A stretch of 64,000 bases of DNA, taken from positions 39,918,496-39,982,495 of the forward strand of contig CM068313.1 of NCBI GenBank assembly GCA_034766995.1, in the 5' to 3' direction. The position numbers were made by a program, and so were the translations under genes. The stretch comes from Acanthacorydalis orientalis. Its lineage: Eukaryota > Arthropoda > Insecta > Megaloptera > Corydalidae. The notes under the pieces were generated by a model that was given only the letters and a program-made list of their open reading frames with translations, searched no databases and had not been told where the DNA came from. Positions 11,747 to 27,096 of the stretch are shown here, piece after piece. Positions within the stretch are counted from its first letter, which is position 1. Each line of letters begins with the position of its first letter.

Positions 11747-12810
11747 ATGGATGAATGTATGTTAAATGATTTATTGGAATGTTCTGTTTGCTTGGAAAGA
11801 TTAGATACATCAAGTAAAGTACTTCCATGCCAACATACATTTTGCAAAAAATGCTTGGAGGAAATTGTCACCACCCACAAAGAATTAAGATGCCCAGAAT
11901 GCCGAATTCTAGTCGACGTAAAAATAGACGATTTACCTCCAAATGTACTACTGATGAGAATATTAGAAGGAATGAGAAATGCTCCAAAAAAACAACAACA
12001 GCGAGGAAATGTCAGAGGTACCACTCATGTCCAACCTATAGTACAACATCTTGTATCGCAAGTATCATTGTATCAAAATGCACCTTTGGCTGTTGAAAGA
12101 AGTCAACATTCAAATAAAATACCGCAACAGAATATTTCACATCATCAACCATATGCTAGAGCTGTATATGATTACTTGTCAAAAGAACCAAAGTAAGTGT
12201 TTGTAGCCGTATATGTTTTTTAAGTTTTTAAATATAAGTAATTATACTTTTTCATTTGTAATTTATTCATTTCATTAAATTTATATTTTTATTTAGTATT
12301 CAAATATATAATAATGAGTATATTTAATCTTTAATCATTTGTACAATATCATTTGAGAAAATTACTTAGTGTTTTAAAATATCATAAGCAAAATATAAAA
12401 GAAAATAAATTAAACACACACATCGCACACATGCACACACACATGTCAATATATACATACATACACATATATTCTTATATTTACTATATAAGCAGCATAT
12501 ATAAAAATAGTAACTAGACATTTGATACTTCTTTGAAAATTCTTATGAATTAAAATTTTACTAAATATGAAGTGTATCAAACCAATATAAAATCATTTTC
12601 ATTAATTAGGTATATATATATATGTATAGAGAGAGAGGTATTTATCAAATGTATATATTTTTCAGTGATCTAAGTTTTAAGAAAGGTGATGTAATTTTTC
12701 TTCGTAAACGAGTTGATGCACATTGGTATTTGGGAGAATGTGCTGGAAAGCAAGGTGTTTTTCCATCAACATATGTTCAGGTAGAAAATTAAAATTAATT
12801 ATACTTTAAA

Positions 12811-12897
<87 letters not shown>

Positions 12898-15800
12898 ATC
12901 ATAATAATAAAACTTTTAGATTATGATACCGCTACCAAATCATATACCTCAATGTAAAGCGTTGTATGATTTTCGTATGACTGGAGAAGATGAAGAAGGA
13001 TGTTTAGCTTTCAATAAGGGTGCCATCATATATGTTATTCGTAGAGTGGATGAAAATTGGGCAGAAGGTCGTTTGAATGACCGGGTTGGAATTTTTCCCT
13101 TAGCATTTGTCGAACTGAATAATTCAGCAAGATCTTTAATGAAATTATCTACTAAGTAGGTTTTTTCTTAATACATATTTTTAAGTTAAAATACATGTAT
13201 GTGTGTTGATATTATATTCATTATTATTCAACATGTATATCATACTATGGATGAATGTTGATATTAGAAAACAAAATCATGAAAAACGTCAATAGTATAG
13301 ACTGTAGGTTCTATATATACAATTCTTGTAATTTTAGAGTTCAATTATGCATCAAACATATATTTTTAATGTTTCGAATATTTCTCTGCCCTAATTTTAT
13401 ATAAAATCAGCATCCTTGTTTAAAAACCATCTTTATACAACATAAAATGTTTATGGAATATAAAGCAAAAAGTAATAAAGTTTAAGTATTTTCATTTTTA
13501 TAATTTATTTTAATAAATATTTAATAATATATAGTAATAATAAAATCTATCATAATCTATGAATATAAATGATAACTAATTATTTAAAAGTATTATATTA
13601 TAGTACTTCAAATTGAATTAGTAATAGAATAATTATTAAAAATGTTTCGAAAAATATAGCAGCATAATGCCTTTTAATTCATTTTAATTTATTTTATGTT
13701 TTATTTATATTAATTACAATTTGTTCAGCTCTCAACCAGGACCTTCTCGAGTAGCACCTCCAACACCAACAACTGAAGATAGTACACCATTGATTCCAAC
13801 TGATCATTCGCATACTATAGCAACAACTTGTGTTACTTCTCAACAAACAGTACACACAACAACACAAGGCTCTGAATCAAGCTCAACTTTATCTTCTAGT
13901 AGCCTTTCAACTACTCCAAATACATCATCTAGCAATACTTCATCTACATCAAGTACTGCTCCTTCTTCACCAACTTCACCTCCTCCTAATCGTAATAATT
14001 CTAATATCAGTTCTCCACCTCCTCGCCCTTCTGCTTTACATGTTTCACAATCACAAGGTAATCACCGTGAAAAAAGACATAGTTTTAGTGCTTTAAATAC
14101 TGGACATCATCATCATTCAAGTCATCGCCATTCCGCTGAAATTTTAAGTGCAACGGATCCATCTGAACATCCACCAACTACAACAGAAAGGCAACATAGG
14201 TCTGAAACTACTGAAAATTCAACAGGACCACCTATGCCATTGCAAAATACAACGCTGCCTCTCAATACTGCACACTTACCTGCAGCATATGTAGCTGTAT
14301 ATCCTTATAAACCACAGAAACCTGATGAACTTGAACTTAGAAAAGGTGGAATCTATATGGTGACTGAACGATGTCAAGATGGATGGTATAAAGGTACATC
14401 CAATCGTACACAAAAATGTGGTGTATTTCCAGGAAACTATGTAACGCCTGCAAAAAATATTCCACGGGGAGGGAGCGGTCTAGGTCATTCTCAAACAAAC
14501 GTCGCTTTAAAAAATAATTCATCGTTTACTCCTTCTGTAGAGCCAAGAATAGCGGTTACTTACACACGCAATGGAAAATCTTTAAGTGGAAATTCTCAGT
14601 CTGTGTCACAGTGTCCTAGACAAATGTTATTAAGCGGTCAACCACCAGAATTACCTCCCAGATCAGTGAGTCCTGCTATACCAACATCAACAGTTTCTTG
14701 CTCATGGCATGGTCAACCAGAAAGTTCATCGTCAGTACCCTTAGGTAGAAGTCAGAGTGCAGTTATGACATCTATAGCAACTCCTAATAATACTATTGGA
14801 TCTTCTACAAATGCTACTAAATCTTCAGAAAAGGTATATTGTTAATTTATCAAAATAAATAAATTTTACAAATGGTATTTACTTTTTAATTGGTATTTTT
14901 ATGTTTGTAAAGTTATTTGATTGCTTTATGATGAAAAATGCATAGTTTTTATTATTTTAATGAAATTAATATATGCAAATATAAATTTTAAAAAAACTTT
15001 TTAGAATAAGGAACGTAAAGAAAAGGGTACTGTGAGTTTAATGCGCCGTCTTACTAGTATGAAACGATCAAAATCTCCTCCAGCCACTTCTTACAGTATT
15101 GATAATCCAGTATTTGAAGATAATACATCTATTGTTTCTATAGCAGGAACACAGACGCCAGTACAGCCTGTACATGTTAGGTAATGCTTGTATATAAAAT
15201 TCTGTGAATCTTGCTTTTAACTAAATTTGCATTTGTTGTATTTTTTATATTATATTTTGTTCACAAATGTCTTGAATTTAATGAAATAAAATGTTTCCAA
15301 ATTAGGAAACATAGATTTATATTTATTTTATTATTTTTTTATTTAAACAATATTTATTAGTGTATGCATGCTCAATTGCATACAATTTTAAATAAATATT
15401 TGTATGAGCCATATGTATATTTAAATGGAACATTAGTCATTATTTTCAATTGTATGTTAGTTTTAGTGTCGTATCTTATTTTGAAAAATTTTATAAGGTA
15501 TTTAAACATTTCCGATCTTTATTAAAAAAGTAAAAGTTATTTAAAGAGGAGAATTTAATTAATTTTGATTTAATGGGCCTTGAACTGAACATATGCTTCT
15601 TGTTTGTATATTTTATGAAAATTTTATATATTTATAGTTATTTTATTTAATAGAGAGATTTATCTTAAATTTGTATTTATTAAATTGATTGCTTTTAAAC
15701 AAAATAAAATTAGAAATATATTTTTTTATTGTTTGTGTATAAAACAATAAATCAATGAAAAGCTTCATAATATATTCATTCTATTTTGTATTAATAATAT

Positions 15801-15994
15801 TTATAACTAAATTATCAACAGTTTATGCATTTTTAGTAGTGTGTTATGAGTTCAAATCCAAACTTCAAGTATATTTTATCAAAGTAGGACATATGATGAT
15901 TATTGATTTGACTTCTGTGAATAAAATTTCTATACATGTGAAATAATTGATAGTAAATTATTCATACTAACTTACTAATTAGATTTATTTTAAA

Positions 15995-16058
<64 letters not shown>

Positions 16059-16252
16059 TGTGTGTATACATGCATCCCTACATCCACCCATATGCATGTA
16101 TACATGCAATGAAATCTATAAAAAAATTGTTTCTATTGCTTAATTTTTTTATTGTAGAGAAAGTGGTTATAAAGATTTAATACATCATATATAGCAAAGC
16201 TATTTCAAGAGATTTTTTATGATATGTAGGTTTTATTTCAAGTGTGAATGAA

Positions 16253-16283
<31 letters not shown>

Positions 16284-17562
16284 GAATACTTATTTATGTT
16301 ATGCTTTATTTGTTTTTTGCCTTGTGATTATAAAAATACTAAATAATAGTGTGTTGTGTAATTTTTTAAATGATTTTTTTTTCATTTTCATAGTAAATTT
16401 GTAAATAAAATGTTCAGTAATTCTAATTGTTTCATGAATGTATTTTGTAAATAATTTTTGTGTGTAATAACATGTAACATATTTTATTGCATTGTGTATA
16501 TTTGTGGTGCTGCTCTTGCGGTAATCTACAGATCTGGCTCTTGTCCGAGCCAATTGCTACAGACATTGCCCTCTTCATCAGACACTCACCACCGCTTGCT
16601 GTCACCTGCGCCTGGTACTACATCAGGTTCACAACGTTTGAAGCACAAAGAACGACCACACATCTTGCAAACACAGTCCTCTTCAGCTAACATTGCACAT
16701 GTGCATGCTTCAAGGTGTGTCACTGCTTAATGTAACTGCTTTTTTGTTATATCAAGTGGCGTTGTAGCACTTTATCAAAAATAGTCATTATTCAATGTTC
16801 ATGTTAACTGTAAAAAATTATAAAGAGTAACATCTAAATGAAAAATTCATTTAAAATTATTGTTTGATCCATACCACTTAAAGTTTTTTTTTTATTGATT
16901 AAATTATCAGTTTGTAATTGCATTCTCAAGATTATTAAGTGTGCAAAATTATATTTCAAATTAAAAAGTGGTAAGTTGCATGATGACATTTATTTTAAGC
17001 AATAAAAATATGAATTTAGCATAGGTGTTTTTATTGTTTTTATTTTTAAGTAAATAGTGTAATATTTATATTATTAAAAAGGTATTTAAAAAGTACATTG
17101 CAACCTAAATTTAAGTCAAACTGATCATATGCAGAATTTTTGTTTTTTTTTTTTTTTTTTTATTTTTATTTAAACAAATTATATGAAGTATTTTTTATGA
17201 GAATTTACTTTATCAAATAGTTTTAAAATTTGAAGTAAGGTTATATATTAATTTACTATTTTTATTTTCATAGGCATGGTGAAAGCAGTTTATCTGCCCC
17301 AAATGCTAGCCCAAGTATAAACCATCATAGAAAATCAAATTCACTTGATGCAGGTATAAAATCAAAACCTACAATGCCTTCTGTACGGGAACGATTTCGT
17401 TGTATTGTTCCATATCCACCAAATAGTGAATATGAGCTTGAATTAAAACTTAATGATATCATATATGTGCATAAAAAGCGAGATGATGGTTGGTACAAAG
17501 GTACTCAACAAAGGACAGGTAAAACTGGTCTATTTCCTGCTAGTTTTGTTGAAAGTTTCTGA
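11747..17562 (+). CDS. POSH: POSH, RING plus four-SH3 E3 ubiquitin ligase and JNK scaffold
   Basis: Seven coding exons, all with GT-AG borders and consistent phases: 11747-12192, 12666-12780, 12920-13155, 13729-14833, 15005-15180, 16532-16714, 17274-17562. Together they give 849 aa, close to fly POSH. Seen: a C3HC4 RING at residues 12-52 with all eight ligands (Cys12, 15, 28, His30, Cys33, 36, 49, 52). SH3-1 (about 136-187) is split over exons 1-2. SH3-2 is at about 199-254, SH3-3 at about 451-507 and SH3-4 at about 793-849, ending at the C terminus. Conserved linker blocks include HRHSAEILS, a [14 protein letters not shown] block and [10 protein letters not shown]. Known: POSH binds active Rac, assembles MLK-MKK-JNK modules and ubiquitinates targets at endosomal/Golgi sites. 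The start chosen is the ATG giving [12 protein letters not shown]. An upstream in-frame TTG is not a plausible start. Confidence 0.97.
12812..12892. repeat. (TA)n microsatellite inside POSH intron 2
   Basis: Occupies more than half of the 139-base intron 12781-12919, between the exons carrying SH3-1 and SH3-2. A TGTG step interrupts the run near its middle. Confidence 0.95.
15999..16054. repeat. (TA)n microsatellite in POSH intron 5
   Basis: Pure TA run within the 1351-base intron between the fifth and sixth POSH exons. A second, shorter run is at about 16254-16278 in the same intron. Confidence 0.95.
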
Positions 17563-18655
17563 GATATACAAACATGCATGTTTGAAACATGCATTTGATC
17601 ACATTTTAAATAAAATTTATAGAATAATTTATTGTAAAAATAATTATACATGTTTGTTATAATAACTGTAAATAACAAGTTTAGTAATAATTTTTACAAC
17701 TTATATGGCCATTTACAAGAGAATTTAATCTTTATATAGTGTATGATTTTGTTATTAACATTTTATAAATTAAATTCCGTTATATGTTATTTTGAATTTA
17801 ATTTAATAACCAATATTTTTATATAAAAATTAATCATATATATTAGGAACCATTAGAATTTATTAAAATGGTAGGATTATTAATTTTGTTTTTAAATAAA
17901 TTAATAAACGACAATTGAAAAGAATGTAAGTATATTAAAATATATTTTAATCAAACCACATCGATATTAATTACATTGTGAACACACTCATTTACAACTA
18001 GCTCAATTTTAATATATTTTTGTGTTCATTGGTACCACATTTAATTTGCATGAACATTAAACTAATATTTATTTATTGAATATTTAAAACATCTGAGACT
18101 GCCAAGTATTACTACTTAGTTAAATTTGTATTTATCGTATAACTATTGGTGATGGTGTTTGTATTTTATAAGTGATCATTTGTAATCTACCTTTTTATTA
18201 TAAATATTTCTGTATCAATTAAAATCTATAATAATTTGAATTTGATATTTATTAAAAAAAATTACAAAAACATGTCCAAATTCAAAAGTAAAAAGTTTGT
18301 GAGAACACTCATATTTTTAAACTCCATATGTGTGAATGTGAGAATATTTACTTATGTATGAGTATTCTTAAAGTTCGTTTGTAAGATTGAAGTGAAAAAT
18401 GTTAACATATCATTTTTGTATAATTACAATGCTCGTTACTGTCATTTTCATCATTTCATTATATGTATTATTTTATTCTTAAAATTTATTTCTAATCATT
18501 TTATTTCTATTGCTAAATTCATTTCTGTGTTTTTTAGTTTTGAATTTGAAATGATTTGTTGTTCATTACATTTGAAAGCAATTTAAATATATACATGACA
18601 TATCTAATCAAACTTCATGAAATAACATGTATTTTAGCTTTTTTGACACACGCGC

Positions 18656-18695
<40 letters not shown>

Positions 18696-19410
18696 TGAAA
18701 ATAAACATGTTTGTTATGTTTCAATTTGAGTGTAGGTATAATATTTTAATATAATTTAATCTTCGATATGAATTTACCATAAAAGTCTCATTTGGTGTAA
18801 CACATTTACTTTTATTGTAACTCAAATATGTCAATATTATTAGTAAAATTTAAATAATGTATTTGTTATACTTACGTTAAGAATATGTCTAATATATTTG
18901 CATTTCTCACTATATTTTTATAACAGGTGATTTTCCATGTCATATTTAGTAAAATTTCTGATTTATGTGCAATATAGAAAAATTAGTCTTAGTTTGGTAG
19001 GATAAATCAATAAAAGTATTATTTTTAAATTAATTGTTTACATAATATTAATTTGTTGCATATGTTGTGAGCAATGCTTGCTATATTAAATATGTACTTA
19101 ACATTTTAAATTTTATTATGATAACAATATTAAAAAATCTCTTATTGACATTATAAACACTTATTGTGTTACGAATTGCCATGATTAAATATAATTATAA
19201 TTTTGTAACTCACTGGAATTAAGACCTAATTATTATTAATTTTATGTAAAACTATTATAAAATACATTTTTTAAATAATTTTGCTAATATGTTCATGTCT
19301 TTTAAACAACTGTGATTTAAGAGCTACTTTTTATAAAAGTATATTTAGATAGCAAATTTTATTTAAATACTATTTTTTTGTAATAATTTTTAATTGTTGG
19401 TATATGTATG

Positions 19411-19452
<42 letters not shown>

Positions 19453-19456
19453 ATTA

Positions 19457-19499
<43 letters not shown>

Positions 19500-20816
19500 A
19501 ATTAAACAAAGAAAACCAAGTAAATTTCATTAAAATCTATTTTTTTAATACAGATACTTTTCTTTATAAAAAAATCTAAATGTTGATTTACAGCTTTTTA
19601 TGTGAAATTAAATGCATTATTTTATAATTTCATTACTGATAACTGTATATACTCAAGCTAAAGATTAAAATTTATATAAAAATATTTTTGTTTTGTATTT
19701 TATATTATTTTTTTATAATAACATTTAATAAGTACATGTATTAAAAAAATTAAACAAAATAGTTTTAAATGTGTCATAATGATGAAAAATTTTCTGTTGG
19801 TTTTCTTATTAACTGATTGTAATAAAATTTTTGTATATTACTAATGCACCAAATTAAATTTAACTCATACTCTCTAATTTTATTAAGACATTAAGTAATG
19901 TGTACCTTTTTATAGGGGACTGAAATAATGATATTTTAAGTTTTACTTGAGTAGTATAAGAATACATTTTGTGTAAATGCACTGAGGATTGTATACATTA
20001 ACTGCATTACCATTCAACTCATATATCAAAGTAACACAATTCAGGTATAGATTCACTCTTATGTTTTTTATCATGTTATTTGATTATTTTGTCATTGGGC
20101 AAATTATTTTTGTTTTCATTATTTGCATGTTTTATAACTTAACTGAGTATTGATGAAAAATTAACAACTCTAGTTACAAATAATGTTATATGATTTGTAA
20201 CAAATATTGAAAAGGGATAAGATGAAAAGAATTTTATTATTATATTTATAATAGATTTCTTTTCATATTAGTGTTAAATGCAAAAATATTATACCAATTA
20301 CAGTGATTAATTTGTTGACTTTTTTAGATTAAATTTTATATTAATAAAATTACAGAAAGCTTTACATTATCTGTGAAATAGGTATATTCTATTTTTTAAT
20401 TTGCAGTTAGAATAAAATAAAATAATATTTGGTTTTCAATTCCTTAAATGATACAATTATAAATTAATACGTTCTTTTTTATTGTAAAAATGTGTATGTA
20501 TGGAATGTTTCAGTTCTATTAGTAATCAGAAATTTATATTAGTCACCTCTTATCATATATCTATTATAATTGTAAATGCGCACCATTTTATTAATTTAAT
20601 GTGTTCAATATACGATTATAAATTTTTTTGTGATTGTCAATACATTATTCTTATTTATTTGTGCGATATTATATTTGCAAAAATAATGCTGTTATCTCAT
20701 AATTTTGTATTTATATTTATGGTGTTAATTACTAGAAAATATTAAATTCTAGCGGTGTGACCATCAACCAATAATTTATTTTATCAATAGATTTTATATT
20801 TATGTACGTAGATAGA

Positions 20817-20848
<32 letters not shown>

Positions 20849-22651
20849 GGTTTATTTATATATATATATATATATACATACACATACATATACATACATG
20901 TATATATTCATACATTTACATACAAACATAGAAAAGCATATAATCGAGGTGCTCATTGTTATTGAGTAGTTTATTAAAACTTGTACAACTATTAAATTGC
21001 AGTAAATTTGGTAATTCTACAATTGACAGAGTAAACTGATTTTGGATCTATAAATATATTATTAATAAAATAAGGATATCAGGAATTCTATAATTCATAG
21101 TGCTAAGATGTTTACAGTTAAACAATAGCAATATGCACCTAAGTTTATATGAAGTACATAAAAATCTTAATTTATTCATTATAAGCATTAATGTGTTGAA
21201 TATAAGTCCAACGTATTTTCCATTTTAACATTTTTTCAATAATTTGCCAATATTCTAGTCAACTAATTGAAACAATTTGCAATTAAAGCATTGTAAAATG
21301 TAATGTTCTTTTTTGGAATTTTTCAAAATTAAATAGTAAGGGGTCTGTATGTTATAGACACGTTTATATTATTTTGTTTGCATTTTAACACAAGTTTGAA
21401 CTAAACTGTAACTAAAGATTAATTTTTCATATAGGTTAATTATGCAATAAAAGTGATAGAACTACAATTTTTAACTTAATTGATGGTCTCATAAAATATA
21501 CTTTTTATTTATGTCAAATGGTTTTGCATGTCATTAAACTAAAGAAACATGTATTTCAATCAAATATTTGTGTCTATTAAATGTAATTAGGTAATTTATA
21601 GTATAAATTAAAGGCATCAGTGCTTCAAATGAGATCAAAAATTTAAATATTTGTCATCTTAATATGAACATACACACACAGCGATTACAAAATATTTCCT
21701 TTAATTAATAGTTGTCATTTTCCGTGTTAGTAAATATTATTATGTAGATATTTGTAAAAAGTACCAAAATTGTGTGATATTAAGTACAAAAGTTCGGTTT
21801 TTATTTCAGATCCAAGTGTATGTGTCATTATGAAATACCAAACTCATTTATTTCACTGATTAGACTGAAGCAATGTGCCTCAATTACAAAAAATGTAACT
21901 ACTATGGTTTATAAAAAATCAAATCTTGTAACAAATTATATGTGAATAAAGTCAGTAAAGTGATTTATTTTTTTTATTGTATGATCATCTTTCTGATATA
22001 ATTATACTTCAATGTCAGAACATTGATACCATTTAATTAAGAATATATTTAATTTTATTAACGTTGATTAAACAATATTCTATTTATTATAAAGTGTTAT
22101 AACTTTTTTTATTAGCTAACTAATTTAATCTATAAAAGTTTTACATCCGAATTGAATTTTAATTTTGTTTTATGACTAATAAAATGTTATTGAATATGAA
22201 TAAATATATTTTGTCATAATTAAATGTTCTAAAATATATTTAATATGTTATGATGTTTAAAATTCGCGGCATTTGTGATATAAAATTAAGAACAGACATG
22301 TCATTTGAGAAATGTATGAAAATTTATTTCATCTCCTACTAACAAATGGAATTGTGTATCGGTTTCCTCATTTTTTTTTTGAATGTTATTTATTTAAAAA
22401 GATGATGAATTATGTTAAGTTTAGTTTGGATCAATTTGGATGAAACCAATAATTGGAATTATTAATTTTATAATAATTGTTCATATTTTATATTCTCATA
22501 AACATTTTTAAATATTATTTAGTTTTGAGAATAACTTCGACTCGACTAACATCGGTTTAAATTCATGCCGTTACTGCGCAAGTCGAGTAAAGAGGGGAGT
22601 GGATGTAAACCATGCATACAGCATGTTTTGAAGCAGTTGAGTGAAACTACG
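17563..22651. other. POSH 3' side and intergenic DNA upstream of NDF/GLYR1
   Basis: No coding exon seen. A proximal AATAAA at 17609-17614 is 47 bases after the POSH stop, and many later AATAAA words would allow longer 3' UTRs. TA arrays lie at about 18665-18690, 19410-19497 (two blocks separated by an ATAATTAAACAT unit) and 20824-20876. The last 100 bases or so before 22652 are less AT-rich (for example GACTCGACTAACATCGG near 22538) and probably form the promoter and 5' UTR of the next gene. Confidence 0.7.
19404..19497. repeat. duplicated (TA)n block with shared tail
   Basis: Two TA arrays each end in TATGTATA-TAATTAAACA, at about 19443-19459 and 19491-19507. This suggests local duplication of a microsatellite together with its flank. 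Confidence 0.8.
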
Positions 22652-23004
22652 ATGAGTGAGAGTGTCAGTGCGAAGCACACTTTTAAAGTGGGAGATTTGG
22701 TGTGGTGTGTATTAAAGAATTTTTTGTGCCAAATTATAATTTATTCTAAAATACATGATTTATACAAAATTTATTTTTCAGGGCAAAATTGAAAGGATTT
22801 TCGCCATGGCCCGGAAAGGTAAGTGTATTCAATAACGCCATATATTTGTGTTAACTGCATCAGTTTTACCCGCTCTTGGTTTTCATACGCTACGTTGTGG
22901 CGCGAAAATATGAAATCCTATTTGACAAGCGTTCTTACTATATAAGGTTTTTTAAATATTATGAGAAACATATTATGTCGTAATTCTTTCTTTATTTGCA
23001 ACAT

Positions 23005-23042
<38 letters not shown>

Positions 23043-23137
23043 TTATGTATATTTGTATTTATATAATGTAGTTACGTTAGTAATAGCATGTAGGTGAACA
23101 CTCAGTTATAAACTATTTGAATGTATATTTATTATAA

Positions 23138-23210
<73 letters not shown>

Positions 23211-24722
23211 AAGATATGTATGTATATTTATGTGTGTTATGTATGTAAAAAATCATTTTAAAAACTTTGTTGTAGTTGTATATAAAGGTTTATAAATATT
23301 TTTATTATTGAACAATTAATAAATTTATTATTAAATTATACTTGTTTGGAAACTATAGTAAAACTTTTAAAAACTTTTTGTAATTAATGTGTTTAACACA
23401 TGTAATATATCCTATTATGTAAATTTAAAAAGTAAAGTTATACAGATGTCATTAAAGCTATTTATTTATCATAGCCGGAGTTAAACTTTAGCCAAATAAT
23501 TTAATATAAATGTATATAAAATGTTTAAATTAGGTACTTAGTCCAGTATACATGCAATTTAAATTATATTGAGTTCTGAAGCCATATTTTAAAATCCTCT
23601 GTGAAATATTTGTAAAGGATTTTTGTAAATATTTATCAATTAATGTCAATAAATAACTGAATGTCTACTTACAGTTTGTTTCTTGATAATTGTTTTGTCA
23701 TTCAAAATTATATGAAAATTTGTTTATAAAATTAAATACAGGTTTTAAATTTTTGATTCGCAGAATTTTATATAAAAAAATTGATTATACTGTGCTGAAA
23801 TTAATTACTGATTTAAACTTGTTTTAAGGTTGTGAAAGCACCAGAATTCGTAACAAAGCCAAAGAAAGGTCCCTGTGAATGTGTATTCTTTTTTGGAACA
23901 TGTAATTTGTAAGTATTTAGTACAGATATATTTAGAAAAAATAATATAAATAGATGAAACTATTCCAATTATTTTCCAGTGCTTATATTGAAGTTGCTAA
24001 TATAAAACCGTATTTGCAATATAAGGAGCAGTTGATTAAAGCTTATCGTACACTGTCTTTTAAAGAAGCTGTTTCTCAAATTGAAAAATATATTGATGAT
24101 GTTAAGGTAAGTTGAATGAAGTTTTTCCTTTCACATGATCTTATAAACATACATACATACGTACATATATATATATATATGTGTGTGTGTGTGTATGTAT
24201 GTGTGTGTGTATTATTCTAAGAGTTTTCCACACGATTTTTGTTTAGCATTTTAATTGTTTTTTTTTTTTTAAAAAAAAATAGAAATATGGCGAAGAAGTA
24301 GCTGAAAATGATCCTGATGCCGAGTTCAACCGGTTACGTCAGGCCAGTCCTGTTACATCACCAGATGAAAAGGAAAAGGACAAGGATAAAGAAAAGAAGA
24401 AAAAGCCACGAAAGGTTAGTGCTGTTTTCATTTATTATAATTGGTTTTTCTTGAAAATGTTTTTTTCGATATGTATAAAAATGTGTTGACATTGTATTAC
24501 ACTATGAAACATTGTCTTATTACAATCATATATTACACAAATTGTACAATCATATATTCATATACATAATATATACTTTATTGAAAATGCCAACATTTGA
24601 CAAAAGAAATATAGAAGTAGTATTATTAACATTATTTTCCTTGTACACTAAGTATTACCACCAATTGGCATATACTATGTATGTGTAGGTGCGCGCGTAC
24701 GTTTGTGTTTGTTTTATACTGC

Positions 24723-24779
<57 letters not shown>

Positions 24780-27049
24780 ATATGTGTAATATTTATTATA
24801 TTGTACCAGAAAAAAATATTGAAATCCAGTAAAATAATTATGATAAAAATTGCATTAATTTTAATAAAATGTATTCATTTTATCAATTATATATCATTGA
24901 TTGTAAGATATAAAATGATTTTAAAATGAGTGCATTGTTTATGCTACCATCTGAAAATTCCACTGTCACATTTTTGTCTGCCCTGTGTTATAAAAAATAT
25001 TATTATAATAGAATATAAATAAGTAAATAAAAATATTAAGGGTTCATATCAAATTTTTGGATGGTTAGTCCAATAATAAAATTTATTTATTGTTTATATA
25101 TATATATATATATGTAGTATTACAAATTTAATGATTTGTTATTAAAATCTAGTAGTTTCATAATCTTTTTTTAAACCTAAATCAAAAAATTATTAATAAT
25201 AGCAATTTTTGTAGACCAAATTTTGTTTTTATAATGAATTTAATAGACAATAGTTTTTTAAGGTTTTAAAAGTATTTAAATCATAATTTATTCATAAATT
25301 TATGTAATATGATTTTATTTATTTTTTAATAAAATATATTATGCGTTAGGAACCATTTAAAAGTCTTATTTTATACTGCCTTGCATCTTGTTTAATTTTC
25401 TTCTAAGAAAACATTTTATCACAAAATAATTTGGCTAAATTCACTTCCACAGATTCATTTTTCATTCGCCTCACAAATCGTAAAACACTTATTAAAAATG
25501 TTTCATAATTAATTTGTTATATAAATAAATTAAAAAGTGACACAGTAACCCATATTCGGCTATCTTCATGAGTTAGAATTAATGTCTTAAAAAGGTTTCG
25601 ACATTTGTATTTCAAGAAATATAAAAAATTCTTTACAATGATATTTCGAGTATCTTTTAGTACCTATAAAAATAAACAAGCAACAGAAACAGACTAAAAT
25701 ACAATACTCTTCAAATAGTGCGGACAAAATGACAGCAATAATTACGCTTTATTAACAATAAATTAGTGTAGGTCGACATAAATGATAATAAGAAAAATAA
25801 TCAAAAGAATAGTGTTCTGGGTGGAATCAACATCAAATTGCGTATGAAGCAATAATCATTGAACACTTTTGATTACAAAATTGCTTCGCAGTTTAGGCGG
25901 TGGGTGCAACATTTATTTCTAAAAAAAAAGCTTTTTGAATTTTAATTTCGAAATGTATTTAGTACAAGTTCTAATAAAAACTTTTAAATTTATATCATTT
26001 TTAATCAAATATATAAATTTTCTTACAATTTTCGGATTAAATTTATTATTTCCTAGGTGTTTATTCAAAAAAAAAATATCTTCAAGTTGAAATTTTAAAC
26101 AAGAGTAAGATATGAGGATATTTCATATTATTTTATTTTTATATATTTAAAAATTAATATTTTGTGGTTTAAGGTCTTTTCAAATAAAAATACTTAATAT
26201 AATAAATATTATTAAGCTCGATTTTGATATAAGTATAATTTATTACAGTGTGAAAATATTTGATTAAATAAATTTTATATATAGTATATTAAATTAATAT
26301 AGAATATTTATAAGTAAAATAGTTTTGTACAAGTACACTCTTTTTGTGTGTACAAAAAGGATATATTCTATTATTGTGGTCATTGAAGTTATTTTCAATA
26401 TTTGATAATTATATAATACTGTAAAACATAAATGATTTTCATATATTTTTGTACACAACAGTTTATTATTGTTTTTAAGTACACGACTATTGTAATGTGC
26501 ATTATAAAAACGATATGAAGTAACAGATAGCCATTCGTTATGTAACAATTATTTAAATGTATTTGACTAAATGTGTCGTCATGCGTTCAATTTTGTTTCT
26601 GTATTGAAATGCATTTTGTCATTTAAATTTATTATTTATTTATTTATTTTTTCTGAGTGTAAATAATTATACGAATACAAATTCAATCATAAATAATTAT
26701 TTGGATAAGAAAGGATTTCTTTAAAACATTTAAAATTCATAAATAGTTTTATTTTGATTGAATGTTGTAGTATATTTCTTTAAAGTTTATAGTTATTTTA
26801 ATATTATGTAATGAATGATTATTATTTTGAATATTTGACTTATATACAAGTAAACTAATGGTTATATTGTGTTTATCCCACACATCGTTAATTGCATTTG
26901 AGAAAATATTAGTCACATTTTAGTAACACAGTTACGTTATCATAATGAAGCTGAATAGATTTGTAACGTTTATAGAATTAAATGGATGTTATATAAATTC
27001 ATATAGTATTATTTATTTCGAAAAGTGATTTTGTAAATTTAATATTCCA

Positions 27050-27096
<47 letters not shown>

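Noticed and set aside
24681..24929. Open frames with Ile-Tyr runs, here and at 695-964, 30702-30926, 44742-44930, 49628-49819 and 56050-56310
   Set aside because: Produced by translating TA/TG microsatellites.
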